A DNA stretch of 64,000 bases from Pontederia crassipes (Eukaryota > Streptophyta > Magnoliopsida > Commelinales > Pontederiaceae): assembly GCA_030549335.1 (NCBI GenBank), contig CM060194.1:39077171-39141170 (forward strand), given 5' to 3'. A program made the translations under genes and the position numbers. Below are positions 9,893 through 21,406 of the stretch, piece by piece (within the stretch, counting starts at the first letter, position 1; every line of letters starts with the position of its first letter). The notes beneath the pieces were generated by a model. It had not been told where the DNA came from and searched no databases. It saw nothing but the letters and a program-made list of their open reading frames with translations.

Positions 9893-12800
9893 GTGCCATT
9901 CCGTGCCTTTCTCTCTCAATCTCATATTCTATCATTAAATAATTAAGGTATCATTCTCACAATAGTCGCTTTTAAACCCATTTCGAGTAATATTGTCTTT
10001 TCTCTTGAAATTGGTCTAAATAGCGTCTGTTGTGGGTATGATATCATGATTACTCAATGAGAGTTTAAAAATTTTTATCTATATAATTATTATATAATAA
10101 TAATTAAAGTAGTCACTAAACTAAAGTCATATATTATAGATTATAGAATAATACTAATTATATTATATAAAAAGTAAATTAAAAATTAGAAAGTTTGAAC
10201 TTTAAGAGACACCTTTGATTTTAACTTTAGTACGAATTTAAAGTTTGAACTTTAAAGGATATTTTTGATTTAATTCTATTTTATTACTAATTAATTAGTT
10301 AATTAAAGTAGTCACTACTCACTAAGTCATATATTATAGAATAATTAATAATACTAATTATATTATATAATAATTTAATAAGTAAATTATAAATTATTAA
10401 AGTTCAAATTGAAAGGCAAAAATAAAAAAACTGGTTGTCCGACCTGGCACGACCCAGCCCGTTCAGGCCGGGCCCAGATTGTGCCGGAGTCCAAAACGGA
10501 CCGTGTGGCACGACATGACCCATTTTCAAAATGGACCATGTTGGCACGACACGGACCGCAGCATGGTCAGACACGGGTTGACCGGCCCGAGCACAGCACA
10601 ACACGGCCTATTTCCATCTCTACTCCAGTTGCTCCAGACTCCCTTTTGTAGGCTCCCCTCCTTCTGTCCTTCTCCTACAACTGCCGCCTTTGCAGCTTTT
10701 GTCCCCTAGCTGTAACAGTGGTCCCCCCAAGCAGAGGAAGCTTCGTCATGCGTCGTGGTTGGAGGAGCTACCTAGTCCTCAAGATTGGGTTGATGTTTGC
10801 TGTTGGTTTGATGACCTCTCCTTTATCCTGAAGCAAATCATCTTCCATTGATGCAGACACTGGTGCATGGTGTCCAACCTGCTCCATTCCATCCATTAAG
10901 CATTCGTCAGCTTCATTCAAGGGTGTTCATTTCATGGGGCAATTTAGCAGCAAATAAATAGCAATGGCGTATAAATGAACTTGATGTGGAGAATGTGTAA
11001 AAACAAATGGTGTTGTGCATGCATTTGTAATGGAATTAAGCATAGTATAATAGTAAAATAAATATAAATCAGTGGTAAAAATATATACATGAATTCTCCA
11101 CATCAATTATATTAATCTATGGGATTATACAAGATTGGATAAGATCATCATATCATATGACCAAAATTAAGATCTTACACATAAGATCCTAAAGATAATA
11201 TCAAGATTGATTAGGTGTAGGAAGATCATAAAATTGTAATATCTAAATCTAGATCTTGATAACCTTGGGTCCATCAACAAGCTACCTTGCTCAAATACTA
11301 ATTCACAAGAATGAACGTGATCCATAGACATGACATATGGGTTCATAGTTGTAAAGCACTAGTTCACGGTGTGAAATTAACCATATCATGCCCATGACCT
11401 CAGTTGGTGACTCATGATCTCTCACTCGCGACCGTGAATGCATACCCAAGCTCATATTGTGGTCTCATTGCTGATGCACCTTTTTTTATTTCAAATTTTC
11501 TTAAAATTTTCCTTGTGATGCCTTCTATTGATTAATTTGGTCTTGATTATCAAATACCAAATAAGTAAAGATTTTGCCTTAAAATAATCAAGATAAAATC
11601 TAGGTGACTATTGCAGTGATTGATAGGAACCATTGCACATTATTCATCATATGATACCCCTTGCCCCTTTGTCGAGCCTTTCGTGGTTTGGCTTTTAGAC
11701 TTGCTAAGAATAATATAACAAGTCATATTCTTGTTGTATGATTTTTTTTCTTATCATGTCACAAAAAAGAATTCCACCGAAGGATGAAACATCATTTGCT
11801 AAAGAGAGTGCATTTACCATTATGTGCACAATTACAAACCTTTCATGAAAGTATATGGCACTTGATTGTTCAAAGTCATCATATAATACATCAAATATGG
11901 ATAATTGAAAGTATCTTTCATTGTTATTTTATTCATACGAAGCAATGAGTGAAACAAGATACATAGAAAATTTCTAAGTATGACATTGATTTACACATTA
12001 TTTATTATTGATCTTTTTTATCTATCATTTCATCCTATCATTATAAGTTCCTTTATCAATGATTACCTATAACACTGAAAAGGAGAGAAAAAAGACAACA
12101 TAAGATGTACGATGGTTTGTAGACAAGGTTCAGCCACACCTTGACCTACGTCTCACTCTGACTTCTCAACCTCGAGTCCGTCAGGATTCTACTAACACTC
12201 TTTTTTCGTTCTACTAAATGAGGCAAAGAAGAAATCCTTCACAACTTTTGTTTTTTCTTTTCTTTAAGAGGTAAGGCATAGCACTCTTCTACTTGAAAAT
12301 TTTCACCTAACTTTTTTTAATCAAAAGGTAAGTCACATCATATTTTCACTCAGAAGCTAAACAATTATTACAATATCAGAACACTTCCAATCTCTCTTTT
12401 ATAATTGAAACCTCACACGAGTATGAGAAAAAAAATGAAAGATTTGCAACTTTAAGCTAAATATAACTTTTTCTTTGATGCCTTCGTCTTCTTGATGTGA
12501 TTTGAACATCTTTTATAGCCTCAAATGTTTTTCATAACCGTCGATATTCAAAACTAGCCATTTTGTATATTTTTGCATAAAGTTGTTAATTTCAAATTAA
12601 ACTTTGTAGATCATTATTCTTTCATAAATAATTAATTTTTCATACAAGCATCCAAATGAGTTGATCTTTGATTTTATGGAAAGTAACAAAATTATCTACA
12701 ACTTTGATATTCATCTTTCATTCAAATTTAATGAGATCATAAATGAATATTATGCCAAATTTCAGTGTATGAAGTTGTCCATTTCAACTTAAAACTTTTT

Positions 12801-13076
12801 AGATCACTCTTTTACACATAACTTTTCGTACAAGTATCCAAATGAGATGATATTTGATTCCAAGAAAAGTTGACTATATTATCTACAACTTTCTTGTTTA
12901 CCACTTATCTAAAATTCAAATAAAGTAATTAAATATTAAGTGCAAGTTTAGTGTATAAAAATATTAACTTCAAATTTAACGGGTTCACTTATTTAGGCAT
13001 AATTATTTATGTGATTATCAAAATGAGATGATTATTGATTCTCTAGAAGGATAAGAAAATTATCTATAAATATAAT
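9893..13076. other. Gene-free repeat region
   Basis: No gene could be supported. An AT-rich block is duplicated as a direct repeat (about 10088-10195 and 10288-10405). A GC-rich stretch at 10425-10621 follows. A short inverted repeat TTGATGTGGAGAA/TTCTCCACATCAA brackets about 10980-11108. At 11340-11480 there are several CACGG/CATGG-type words like those of the e2 LTR, suggesting an old LTR fragment. A roughly 260-bp AT-rich unit recurs two to three times between 12580 and 13060. Confidence 0.5.
10425..10621. mobile_element. Possible hAT-type element end
   Basis: The stretch repeats GGCACGAC, GGCCGGGCCC and CACGGCC-like words and ends CCATCTCTA. Its reverse complement starts TAGAGATGGAAATAGGCCGT, which resembles the ends of plant hAT elements with GC-rich subterminal repeats. 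No partner end or target duplication was found. Confidence 0.35.
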
Positions 13077-13084
13077 GTATAAGG
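13077..13084. other. Left 8-bp target duplication of hAT element
   Basis: GTATAAGG here is repeated exactly at 21399-21406. An 8-bp duplication is the hallmark of hAT insertion. Confidence 0.85.
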
Positions 13085-13160
13085 CAATGTTGTAAAAATC
13101 GGATCGGGAGTCGACCCGGATAGGTCACCGGGTCAGGTCGGACCGGTCGGACTGCTTGAT

Positions 13161-14240
13161 AATAAAATATTTACACTTACCAAGAAGGAAATGAAGGCCT
13201 CATCGATTAGTAGCACCTAATTGAATCTCAACAAATAACGATTCTTATAGTGAAATTCAATCAATCTTTAAGAGAACTTTCATTTAGGACTTTAACTATA
13301 TTATAAAAATTACTTCCAGTTATCTGACCATTCATACCACAACAATCATAACCACTAACCTCAGAACCACAGCTGCACCCATCGAAACATCGAACAACTC
13401 CAATTGCCTTCTTCATCAATAATAAAATAAAATTACTTAAAATCAATTCACATAACAGAAATCAAATTTAATGTGCATTTCCATTACAAACTCATATATT
13501 AGAACGAGCCACTAGAAAGGTCGTCGGAGAATGATCAGAGTCTGAAACTCATAAACCTAAAAGGGATTAGAAATTAACTTTTATTGGACAACAATTTGAA
13601 CCATTTCTCTCTCACATGTGCACCTACTAGAATGTCTGGTGAGCTCGGCCGGAGCTCCCCCTCGAACTCGTTGGAAATGTCGCCGAATAGGTCATTGGAA
13701 AAGCCCAACTCAGACACCGACATGATTGGGAACAAGAACACATTTAAAACCCCCAAAGTGATCCTAATCGACCTGAGGATGATGTTGAACTCACCGGGAG
13801 AAAAATCGACGCGAATCGGAGTCGGAATTGATCGTTGATGGATTCCCCCTTTCCTCATGTACACTGATTGTGTCATCTACAGTTGACCGATCATCTCCTA
13901 CCCCATGTTGAGATGTTCGTCTTGTCGCCCTCTTTGCATCGGTACCTACGTGCAAAAAATGTTGGTTGGACGACGGAGAACAGCGCGCCAGAAGTGGCGG
14001 CGACTGAAACCTTAGTGCGACACTGTAGCACTCAGGGGAGGAAGAAGACAATGCTTTCTCTTTTTCTACACATTTTTTTTGTTGCTGTCCAAACTTGCAC
14101 AAAGAACGAAAAGCCCCTCCTTTTTTTATTTTTTAAAATTGCAAAATGTTACAATTACAATGCCCATAAAAAAAGTTTTATCCCCAAAATTCAAACTAAT
14201 TTGACGATAAAAAATATGAGGATAGCTTTAAAACATATCC
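13161..14240. other. Unrecognised interior of hAT element
   Basis: The segment includes a moderately GC-rich part (13600-14060) with open frames of about 85 to 180 residues on both strands. None shows a motif I recognise. It could be a captured host-gene fragment or the 5' exon and leader of a lost transposase gene. 14090-14240 is AT-rich. Confidence 0.4.
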
Positions 14241-14244
14241 CCCT

Positions 14245-15275
14245 CAAACTCCCATATAGCCTATTTCTCTGTATGGTTTTCCATAGCACTCTAATCATAG
14301 GTATTTCACATCTACGTGACTGTCACATCTCACGTGCTAATATCCAAGCTTCTTCCTCCCGATATGTCATATTCTCATTTATCTCCATTGGTTGTGTTTC
14401 AATTTGTTGATCTTCTCTGAGGAAACACTTTCGAAGCATCGATATGTGAAACACATTATGAATTCTCGCCAATAGTGATGGCAAGGGAAAGGCAATAAAG
14501 TCACAAGTCTTACTGTCTCAAGCACCTCGTAGGGTCCGATAAATCTGGGGCTCAACTTTTCTTTCTTTCTAAATTGGATAACACATTTCTAAGGAGAAAT
14601 TTACAAGAAAACTTTATCTCCGACTGTATACTATTTCTCATGCCGTGACTTGTCCGTTAGTACTTTCTAATAATCCTAAGCTTCCTTGAATATTTTCAGG
14701 ATAACACCATTTTTTGTCCATGGTCTCCTGAACTAAATTCACATCCGTTAGCTGTCTTTCACCCTCCTCATCCCAACATATAGGGATATGACATCTCAGT
14801 CCATATAAAACCTCAAATGACGTCATGTGAATGACGGATTGATAACCATTATTATATGCAAATTTGGCTAACGCTAAATGGTCATCCCAACATCCACTAT
14901 GATCCATCGCACTAGTTCTCAACATATCCTCCAATGTTTGTATCATCTGCTCAGCTTGTCCATCAGTCTGTGGATAAAATACCCTACTAAAATATAACTT
15001 CGTCCCTAAAGACTCATGTAACTTCCTCCAAAATCTGGATGTGAATTTAGGATCTCTATAAAAAATAATAACTTTCAGTATGCCATATAACAGAGCAATC
15101 TCATCAATGAACAATCGTGCCAACTACTCCAACGAGTAAGTAATTTTGATGGGTAAAAAATGTGTTGATTTTGTCAATATATTCACTATCACCCATACAA
15201 CATTATGATCATTCTTAATGATTGGCAAACCTATCACAAAATCCATATTAATCTTTTCCTATTTCCACTCAGGTA
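14245..15275 (-). pseudogene. Ty3/gypsy integrase core and C-terminal part
   Basis: Read on the minus strand, the sequence starts PEWK.EKINMDFVIGLP, continues with VWVIVNILTKSTHFLPI and then YRDPKFTSRFWRKLHESLG, FYPQTDGQAEQMIQTLEDML and SFEVLYGLRC. These are the integrase core (rve) hallmarks of chromovirus-type Ty3/gypsy elements. The C-terminal segment near 14400-14500 (SLARIHNVFHISMLRKCF) is the usual region before the chromodomain. A stop interrupts the frame just before 15123, a D-to-Y change alters the VSDRDP-like motif, and further stops lie downstream. The upstream part of the same protein resumes at 19813, beyond the inserted CACTA element. Confidence 0.85.
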
Positions 15276-15278
15276 TAA
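15276..15278. other. Left TSD (TAA) of nested CACTA element
   Basis: TAA precedes the left terminal repeat and is repeated at 19810-19812, the 3-bp duplication expected for CACTA transposons. Confidence 0.75.
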
Positions 15279-15902
15279 CAATACAAGAAAAGAGATCTTT
15301 AACGACCAACTATTAATGTCGAAACAAAAAAGGTCCTTAAAAATAGTCAATAGTGATAAGAAAAAAATATGGACATTATTAAACACATTATTAACAAAGG
15401 AAAAAATTGATCGTCGCAAAAAAGTAAGTTTCGTTCGTTAAAAGTGATTATTAATGACTATTAAATTTTGTCATCATTAATTATTTATAAATTAAGATCA
15501 AGTAGAATGTACAATTAATATTGTATTTGGTCGAAACTAAATATTTCTCCCCTATACTTACCGAGGCAATACCAATTTTTAAAAGTAAATTAATTTATGT
15601 ATTTAGTTAACTTAATTACATATTATAAAATTCAATAGAAAGAAAGAAAAGAATATGTTAGAAAATTCAATAAAAAACCCTAACAGATGAAAAAAAAAAA
15701 GTTTCCTACCTTCTCCGCCTCCTCCTCACAATCTACCACCCACCCACCCGGTGCAAGCATCCTGGATCCATTCCCCGCCGCTCGCCGACAGAGGCTCCTC
15801 GCGTGCGTCCCCCTTCCCCGCCGCCGTCGGCAGAAGCTCCTCCGCGCGCGCGCGTCCTCCTTCTCCGCATCCTGGTCCCACTTCCCCGCCGCCACCAGTC
15901 TG

Positions 15903-15904
<2 letters not shown>

Positions 15905-15941
<37 letters not shown>
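15905..15941. repeat. Poly(C) tract, 37 bases
   Basis: An uninterrupted run of 37 cytosines. Such runs can form i-motif or, on the other strand, G-quadruplex structures, and their exact length is prone to sequencing error. Confidence 0.85.
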
Positions 15942-15945
<4 letters not shown>

Positions 15946-16042
15946 CCCCACGCTGCGGATCAGAAGCGTCGGTCGTACCTACGTATTTTCCCGTTCCTCG
16001 ATGCCGCCGGCAGAAGCCTCCCGCGCCGCTCGCCGGCACAAG

Positions 16043-16078
<36 letters not shown>
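16043..16078. repeat. Poly(C) tract, 36 bases
   Basis: A second uninterrupted cytosine run about 100 bases from the first, preceded by similar text (CTCGCCGGCACAAG). Confidence 0.85.
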
Positions 16079-16079
<1 letters not shown>

Positions 16080-16639
16080 CGCGCGTCCCCCTTCCGCGCC
16101 GCTCTCCGGCACAAGCCGCCCCCCCCCCTCCCTCCCTCTGTTTCGTGAAAGCGTCCCCCTTCGTCAGAAGCCCCCGTCTCCCTTCCCCGCCACCGTTCGC
16201 ATCCTGGTCCCCCTTCGCCGCCGCCGGCAAAAGTGCCCCCTCCCCTGCGTCAAGGCATTTTTGCAAATTATTCGAATGTGCTGGTGAAATTTGTGATTTT
16301 GTAATGATTTTTGCTATTATGGTGATGTTTTCTTATATTTAGTTATTCTATTATAGCCGATCTTTTTTGAAATATGGAGATTCCTGTAATAAGCATATGT
16401 AATCAGAAAAAGAGAAGACTTTCTTTAGTTATTGAAGAAGCTTATGATGGATCAATAATATGTGGCCAATACAAAATTAATTTTTCATTTTTTCCGTATT
16501 TCATTTCTTCATAATAAGAATTCATGTTTATAGTTATTTGTGTAGGGAGTGTTGAGAGTGTTATGTAACCAATTTGGGGGCAGTTGGCTTCCGGTCTTCA
16601 GGTATTTTTTATTTGCTTTGAAATTTGACAGTGCAATAA

Positions 16640-17240
16640 TCATTCCTGTCACCAAAACAGTAGGCAGATGCAGACGAAGTTTTCATCTTTCACTAAATAT
16701 GCCACAATTAAATATAGTGCTGCCAAAGCCAAAAATCTGATGAGGAATACCACTGGGTGGTGGGTTTGAATGCCAGCAAGGTGTTTTGTATTGTATGCAA
16801 GGCTCCTGAATCATACCCAATGGTAAAAGTTCTTGCCTGCCTCGTATAACCTTTGTAAATTCCACCTTTTATTCACTTTCAATTCTTCTTGCTCCAGGTG
16901 GCACCTAAGCCTGTGCTCGAGCTATTCAACCTTTCATTTCCTTTGGCCTCTTCTGACCTTGGCGCTGCTGATCTTGAAAATGAATTCATTAAGAATAACT
17001 TGCATCTTTCACAGGTTAGCTTTGCTATTTTTTTTAGGGGCAATTCAAAATGTTCAAGCTGTCTTTTGCTGATTGTTGCATGTACTCAAACATCAGGTCC
17101 AAAATACAATTGGTGCGCTTGCAGCGGCTGGTCAGGATACTGATGCACTTGAGGACGAAGTCTTCAACACTGAGGCTGCTATTGACCGGTGCATCTTGAG
17201 GCTTATTGCTAGTTGTTGCTATGGTATGCACAGAAAGTCC
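16640..17240 (+). pseudogene. Captured host-gene exons, product not recognised
   Basis: Three plus-strand blocks read through as one spliced reading: about 16707-16815 (SDEEYHWVVGLNASKVFCIV, CKAPESYPM), 16899-17014 (VAPKPVLELFNLSFPLASSD, then ENEFIKNNLHLSQ) and 17098-17225 (VQNTIGALAAAGQDTDALED, then AAIDRCILRLIASCCYG). The intervening segments are short and intron-like, but their splice sites are weak. The composition is that of a soluble helical protein. I could not assign a family. The blocks may belong to a captured host gene or to the transposon's own spliced gene. Confidence 0.4.
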
Positions 17241-18389
17241 AATATTTGGAGTCGTAGTATGCTAAAGCTTGTTGTTGTTGCTGACATTTACTTATTGTAA
17301 TGGGTGTTGTAGGCGAACAATTATGGCATCAATAACATTTACTTAATTTTTCAAGCTTATGAGTTCTAGTTATGTGGCCAACAATTATGGCATCAATAAC
17401 ATATTCATGATTTTTTATTCATAGTCTCTTTGGGAAGGTTGTGCATGTTTGTTTTCTCATCTGATCATATGTTTTTGTTTCTGTTTCATGTGCTTTTGTT
17501 CCCCTTATTTTCTTTTCAATATTCTGTCCATAAACAATATCCATATGTATTTCTTAGTCTTATTCATTGCTAGGCTGAGTTTTTTATGTCTTGCTAAGCA
17601 TTTATAGATTCATCAGTTTGGCAATTTTGATATAAATTAATGCGCTACCAGATAATATCATCAACATGTCTGTGTAGAACTTGAATTTAAACCTAAACAG
17701 ATTTTCATAGTGCATTGATTATCATTCTCATGAGGATGACCTGCTGACTGCTGATGCACCCAACCCACGTTTGCATTGATACCTTATCAAACACTGCCAT
17801 TCTCAAACTTGTAGTTTGCAATGATATCTACATTTACGGTTGCAGTGTGTACAGTAAACCCATAATAAGTTGGAAGTAAAACTACTTTCTTCTTCTACAC
17901 TTCAATGTCATTGCTAAAGTTCCATAAGATAAACTTTCTAGAATTTGTATTTTTTTACTCGGTAACTGTTTATTAAGAATTTATTTTGAATAAAAAAAAG
18001 CATCATGGAGATAGTGTTATCTCATGTAGTAAACCCCAATCTTCAAGATATGCATTGTGAGCCTTGTTTTGTCGAACTAAGTCAGACAACAGCAAATTAT
18101 TGTTAGTGCGGACCATATTGCAATATGTTTAAGCAAATGGGTTAATTTATGTGATATTTATTTTGATGCTAGTATTTTTTTTTTTTTGAGGAGTTGATGT
18201 TAGTATTGGATGTCAACATATTATTTTTGGGCAATATTAAAATTAACTTTTCTTTAAGATAGCACCACTGACCATTTTTTAAGACTGACAAATTATAATG
18301 TTTAAGATATTGCTGCCAATATGTGCAAGTATCCACAAGCCATGAGAATGTGCTTGGCTTACTCTATAAAATTATTATTGCCTTTAATT

Positions 18390-18628
18390 TTAGGTTCTGA
18401 TGGACCACATTGGGAGGCTTAGTTAAACCGATGATGGGAAACTTAAAAGACACCTGGGAGCTTTTCTCACACCTATCACAAGAGAATAAGTATTTTCGAA
18501 AGGAGAACGAGTTTTTGAAGAATCGCTTGAACTCTATGAAAATTCAAATGCAACAAGTACTGCAACATTGCTTTGGACAATCTAATGCGCAAAGTCCCGC
18601 AACACAGGGATCAGATAATGAAAACTAA
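18390..18628 (+). pseudogene. TNPA-like last exon with coiled coil
   Basis: After an AG at 18394 the frame leads into a coiled-coil segment (LSQENKYFRKENEFLKNRL) and a glutamine- and serine-rich end, stopping at 18626-18628. Many CACTA TNPA-like proteins end in such a leucine-heptad region. The upstream exons are not recognisable. Length from the first methionine is 72 residues. The assignment rests on position and composition rather than a specific motif. Confidence 0.4.
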
Positions 18629-19074
18629 ATGGTTTGTTTTATGTTCTCTCTTAAAGTGCCTTATTTATTTATAAGTTATTATTTGTCATTTTGTTGTTAA
18701 TTCAATAGTCATTGGACATTTATTAAAAATTCTTATATTTGTATTCTTTACAGATTTGAAGATATGGAAAGAAAGAGAGGCAATTCAAAGCTCAAACAAG
18801 TTATTTTGCTTTTAGGATAGTGTAAGCATTTTTTGGAGGGAATGAAGAAGATTGATGGGTTAAAAAATTTGAATGCTAAATGTTATTGATCTTGACTACT
18901 ATGGACATTTGTTGGCATGGATAATTATTCTTTTTTGAAGTTATACGAACAATCCATTCTGGTAAATTAATTTAACTTCTGTATTATAGTTTGTGAGTTT
19001 ATTTTTAGTTGAATGATTGTTGTGAAAGTGCGTTGTAGATCATGTTTTGATAAAGTTCATGGTCATTATATAAC

Positions 19075-19796
19075 TTTAAAGACCGTTATTGATGTTTTTT
19101 TTGTCATTGATGACATTTAACGACGAGATTAGTAGTCGTTGACGATTATTAATGATAAAGATATTTTTCATCATTAATGTATTCGATGACCAACTAAATA
19201 GTCCTTATATGGATTTAACGGTCGGATTTTTTTTAGTCATGAATGACTTTTAACGACGGGATTAGTAGCCGTTGAAGATTATTAATGACAAAGATATTTT
19301 TTGTCATTAATGTATTCAACGACCAACTAAATGATCCTTATATGGATTTAATGGTCGAACTTTTTTTGGTCACGAATGGATTTTAACGACGGGATGAGTA
19401 GCCGTTGAAGATTATTAGCGATAAAGATATTTCTCGCCATTAATGTATTCGACAACCAACTAAATGGTCATTATATCGATTCAACGGCCGAATTTTTTCT
19501 GATCATTAATGACTTTTAACGACGAGATTAGTAGCCACTGAAGATTATCAATGACAAAAATATTTTTCGCCATTAATGTATTCAACGACCAACTAAATGA
19601 TCCTTATATGGATTTAACGACTGGATTTTTTTCGGTCGTTGATGACTTTTAACGGTCGCCACTTTTACGCCGTCGTTATTGACTTTTAACGACGACATCT
19701 ATACAACCGATAACGACGGGAAATGTTGGTCGCTAATGACTAATAATGACCGAATTTTGATTATTAACGACCATATTTCCCTTCGCTAATGATGCA
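19075..19796. repeat. Tandem ~125-bp subterminal repeats
   Basis: Four to five units carry the words TTAACGACG, TAGTAGCCGTTGA, TTAATGTATTC and GACCAACTAAATG in fixed order, with period close to 125 bp. Each unit contains several copies of an ACGAC/GTCGTT core in both orientations, fitting transposase-binding subterminal repeats. The left end (15290-15480) has the same words. Confidence 0.8.
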
Positions 19797-19809
19797 TTTT
19801 CTTGTAGTG

Positions 19810-19812
19810 TAA
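19810..19812. other. Right TSD (TAA) of nested CACTA element
   Basis: Matches TAA at 15276-15278. Confidence 0.75.
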
Positions 19813-20281
19813 GTAACTGATTCAACTTATCACAAGGAGCTTGATGTTCAGCCTTAACTTGTTGACATACCAAATAATGAGATACAAACTCAGCCACATT
19901 CTCTTTCATTCCTGGCCAAAAATAATTTTGCCACAGATTTCTGTATATCTTGGTGCCACTTGGATGTAATGAATATGTTGCATTATGACTTTCTTGCATC
20001 ACTTCCTCTCTCAAGTCATATGTCATAGGTATAAATAATCTATCTTGATACATGAGAGTCCCATCCTTGATAGTGCTATCATGTCGTGGGACAATCTGTG
20101 ATCCACCACGAGCATCAGAAAACTGAGTAAGAGCTACTGGCTTGGTACATTCATACTTCTTGTGTCCTTTCTCATCACAATTATAGTAAGTCATCACTTT
20201 GCTTTCATTTGACCAACATCTACCTGCATGATGCTTACCACAAGCGACACATAATACCACATCCCTACTCTGATCTCTCAT
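19813..20281 (-). pseudogene. Gypsy Gag zinc knuckle fused to integrase zinc-binding domain
   Basis: The minus-strand frame starts in the Gag zinc-knuckle region (CVACGKHHAGRC, then a NCDEKGHKKYEC knuckle) and passes within about 30 residues into the integrase H2C2 domain (HNATYSLHPSGTKIYRNLWQ, YLVCQQVKAEHQAP). Protease, reverse transcriptase and RNase H, normally more than 1000 residues between these domains, are missing, yet the frame is kept across the junction. It then meets the CACTA insertion. The fused relic cannot support retrotransposition. Confidence 0.85.
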
Positions 20282-20795
20282 ATGAAATCCCTGATTCCGA
20301 GTCCTAAAATTAGTCCTCTGGTATGCACCTCATCCTCTAGTCATACTAGGTATACCTTTAAATGATGGTGGCTGAAAGTATGCATCCACTCTTCTCCTTT
20401 TTGGATTGAAGCTATCTTGTCCCATTTCTTGTCGCTTTTTGTTGCAATGTGTTCACAGTTTGCTTTTCTCCACTTGTTCCTCAGTCTTAAGTGTCAAATT
20501 CTTTGCTTTCACATATGTTTTGCATTTGTGCAATTTGAAGTTTAATTCTGTGTGACAGCTTCTCCATATAAATTCCATATAAATGATCTTCTTTTCACCG
20601 TCTGTGGACACTAATTATGGACAAAACTTACACAATTGTTCAAATTTGATAGTATAAGCTGACACTAAATCATTCTCTGTCTCAAATTTATAAAGTCTCT
20701 GACCTTATTAGCACCATGTGAAACTGGAATGTAAAAATTGCATAATTCTTTCTTGAACTCATCCCATGCACAGGTGAGTCCATATAGTTTCATCA
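20282..20795 (-). pseudogene. Ty3/gypsy Gag domain, decayed
   Basis: Minus-strand pieces read WDEFKKELCNFYIP and NKVRDFINLRQ, matching the retrotransposon Gag domain (PF03732 type), followed by a basic linker toward the zinc knuckles. Several stops and frame changes interrupt it. No LTR or primer site was found further upstream; 20800-21160 is AT-rich with nothing recognised. Confidence 0.7.
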
Positions 20796-21398
20796 ATAAC
20801 AAAATATATTTTAATATCAAAATACAATAATATGATTAAAATTTTTAATTTAAAATAATACAAATAATATAAATATACTTTGTTTAATTTATATATATTA
20901 AATTATAATTTAAATTCATATAGTTCAAATTTAACTATTAATATCATCTTAAACAAGAAAGATGAGAATATTACTTCTTTAAAATTTTAATTAGTGACTT
21001 TTTATATTATTTTTTCATATTTAATAAATATAAACTTTAAAAATTATTCTCTTATAAATATTAAAAATGAGATGTAGTAATATATCTATCATAGAATATA
21101 AAGATCTTAATCATTTAAATGTTAAAGCTTGGCAAATTGGGTACCACGCATTAAATGACTTAAGACATCAAGGGATCAAAACTGAATGACCACCTTGTTT
21201 TTTATTATTTTCTATTGAAAACAAAAAAGATTCACCTACTGGTTCACTACACCCATTCAGGTCAGGCGGTCGAGTTGGACTGGGCCAAACCGGTTCAAAG
21301 GGATAGCTAAGTTTTACTTGACCCATAGACCGATTTAATGCCCGAATCACGGTCGGACCGGTCCGATCGATCGGTCCAGTCCAGGTTTGACAACACTG

Positions 21399-21406
21399 GT
21401 ATAAGG
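21399..21406. other. Right 8-bp target duplication of hAT element
   Basis: GTATAAGG, identical to 13077-13084. Confidence 0.85.

Larger units (their letters stand above)
15690..16265. other. GC-rich exon-like block in CACTA element
   Basis: The block is strongly GC-rich between AT-rich flanks and contains repeated GCCGCCG/CTCGCCG words. Open frames occur on both strands but their products are proline, arginine or glycine repeats, so they give no coding evidence. It looks like the 5' part of a monocot-type gene (leader or first exon) carried by the transposon. Confidence 0.4.
15279..19809 (+). mobile_element. CACTA transposon inserted in gypsy integrase (4.5 kb)
   Basis: The ends are CAATACAAGAAAA (15279-15291, one mismatch to consensus) and the inverse of CACTACAAGAAAA (19797-19809), flanked by TAA on both sides. 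Removing it rejoins the integrase zinc-binding part to the core, which confirms the boundaries. It carries related subterminal repeats at both ends, a GC-rich block with two poly(C) runs, apparent captured exons and the last exon of a TNPA-like protein. No TNP2 transposase is present. 17241-18389 is AT-rich and intron-like with nothing recognised. Confidence 0.87.
13085..21398. mobile_element. hAT-like element with nested insertions (8.3 kb)
   Basis: The ends are CAATGTTGTAAAAAT at left and, inverted, CAGTGTTGTCAAACC at right, flanked by a perfect GTATAAGG duplication. Both subterminal regions (13098-13160 and 21240-21390) are rich in GACCGG/CCGGTC words, as in plant hAT elements. No hAT transposase (BED finger or dimerisation domain) was recognised. 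The interior holds an unrecognised segment, a gypsy relic, and a CACTA element within the relic. Alternatively, two related hAT ends could mark separate events, but the exact duplication argues for one insertion. Confidence 0.72.

Noticed and set aside
13574-14102. Open frames of 84 to 103 residues in the hAT interior as a possible transposase
   Set aside because: No BED zinc finger, DDE-type or hAT dimerisation motif could be recognised.
15680-16342. Long open frames on both strands with poly-Pro, poly-Gly and Arg runs
   Set aside because: They result from poly(C) tracts and GC-rich repeats; no domain is visible.
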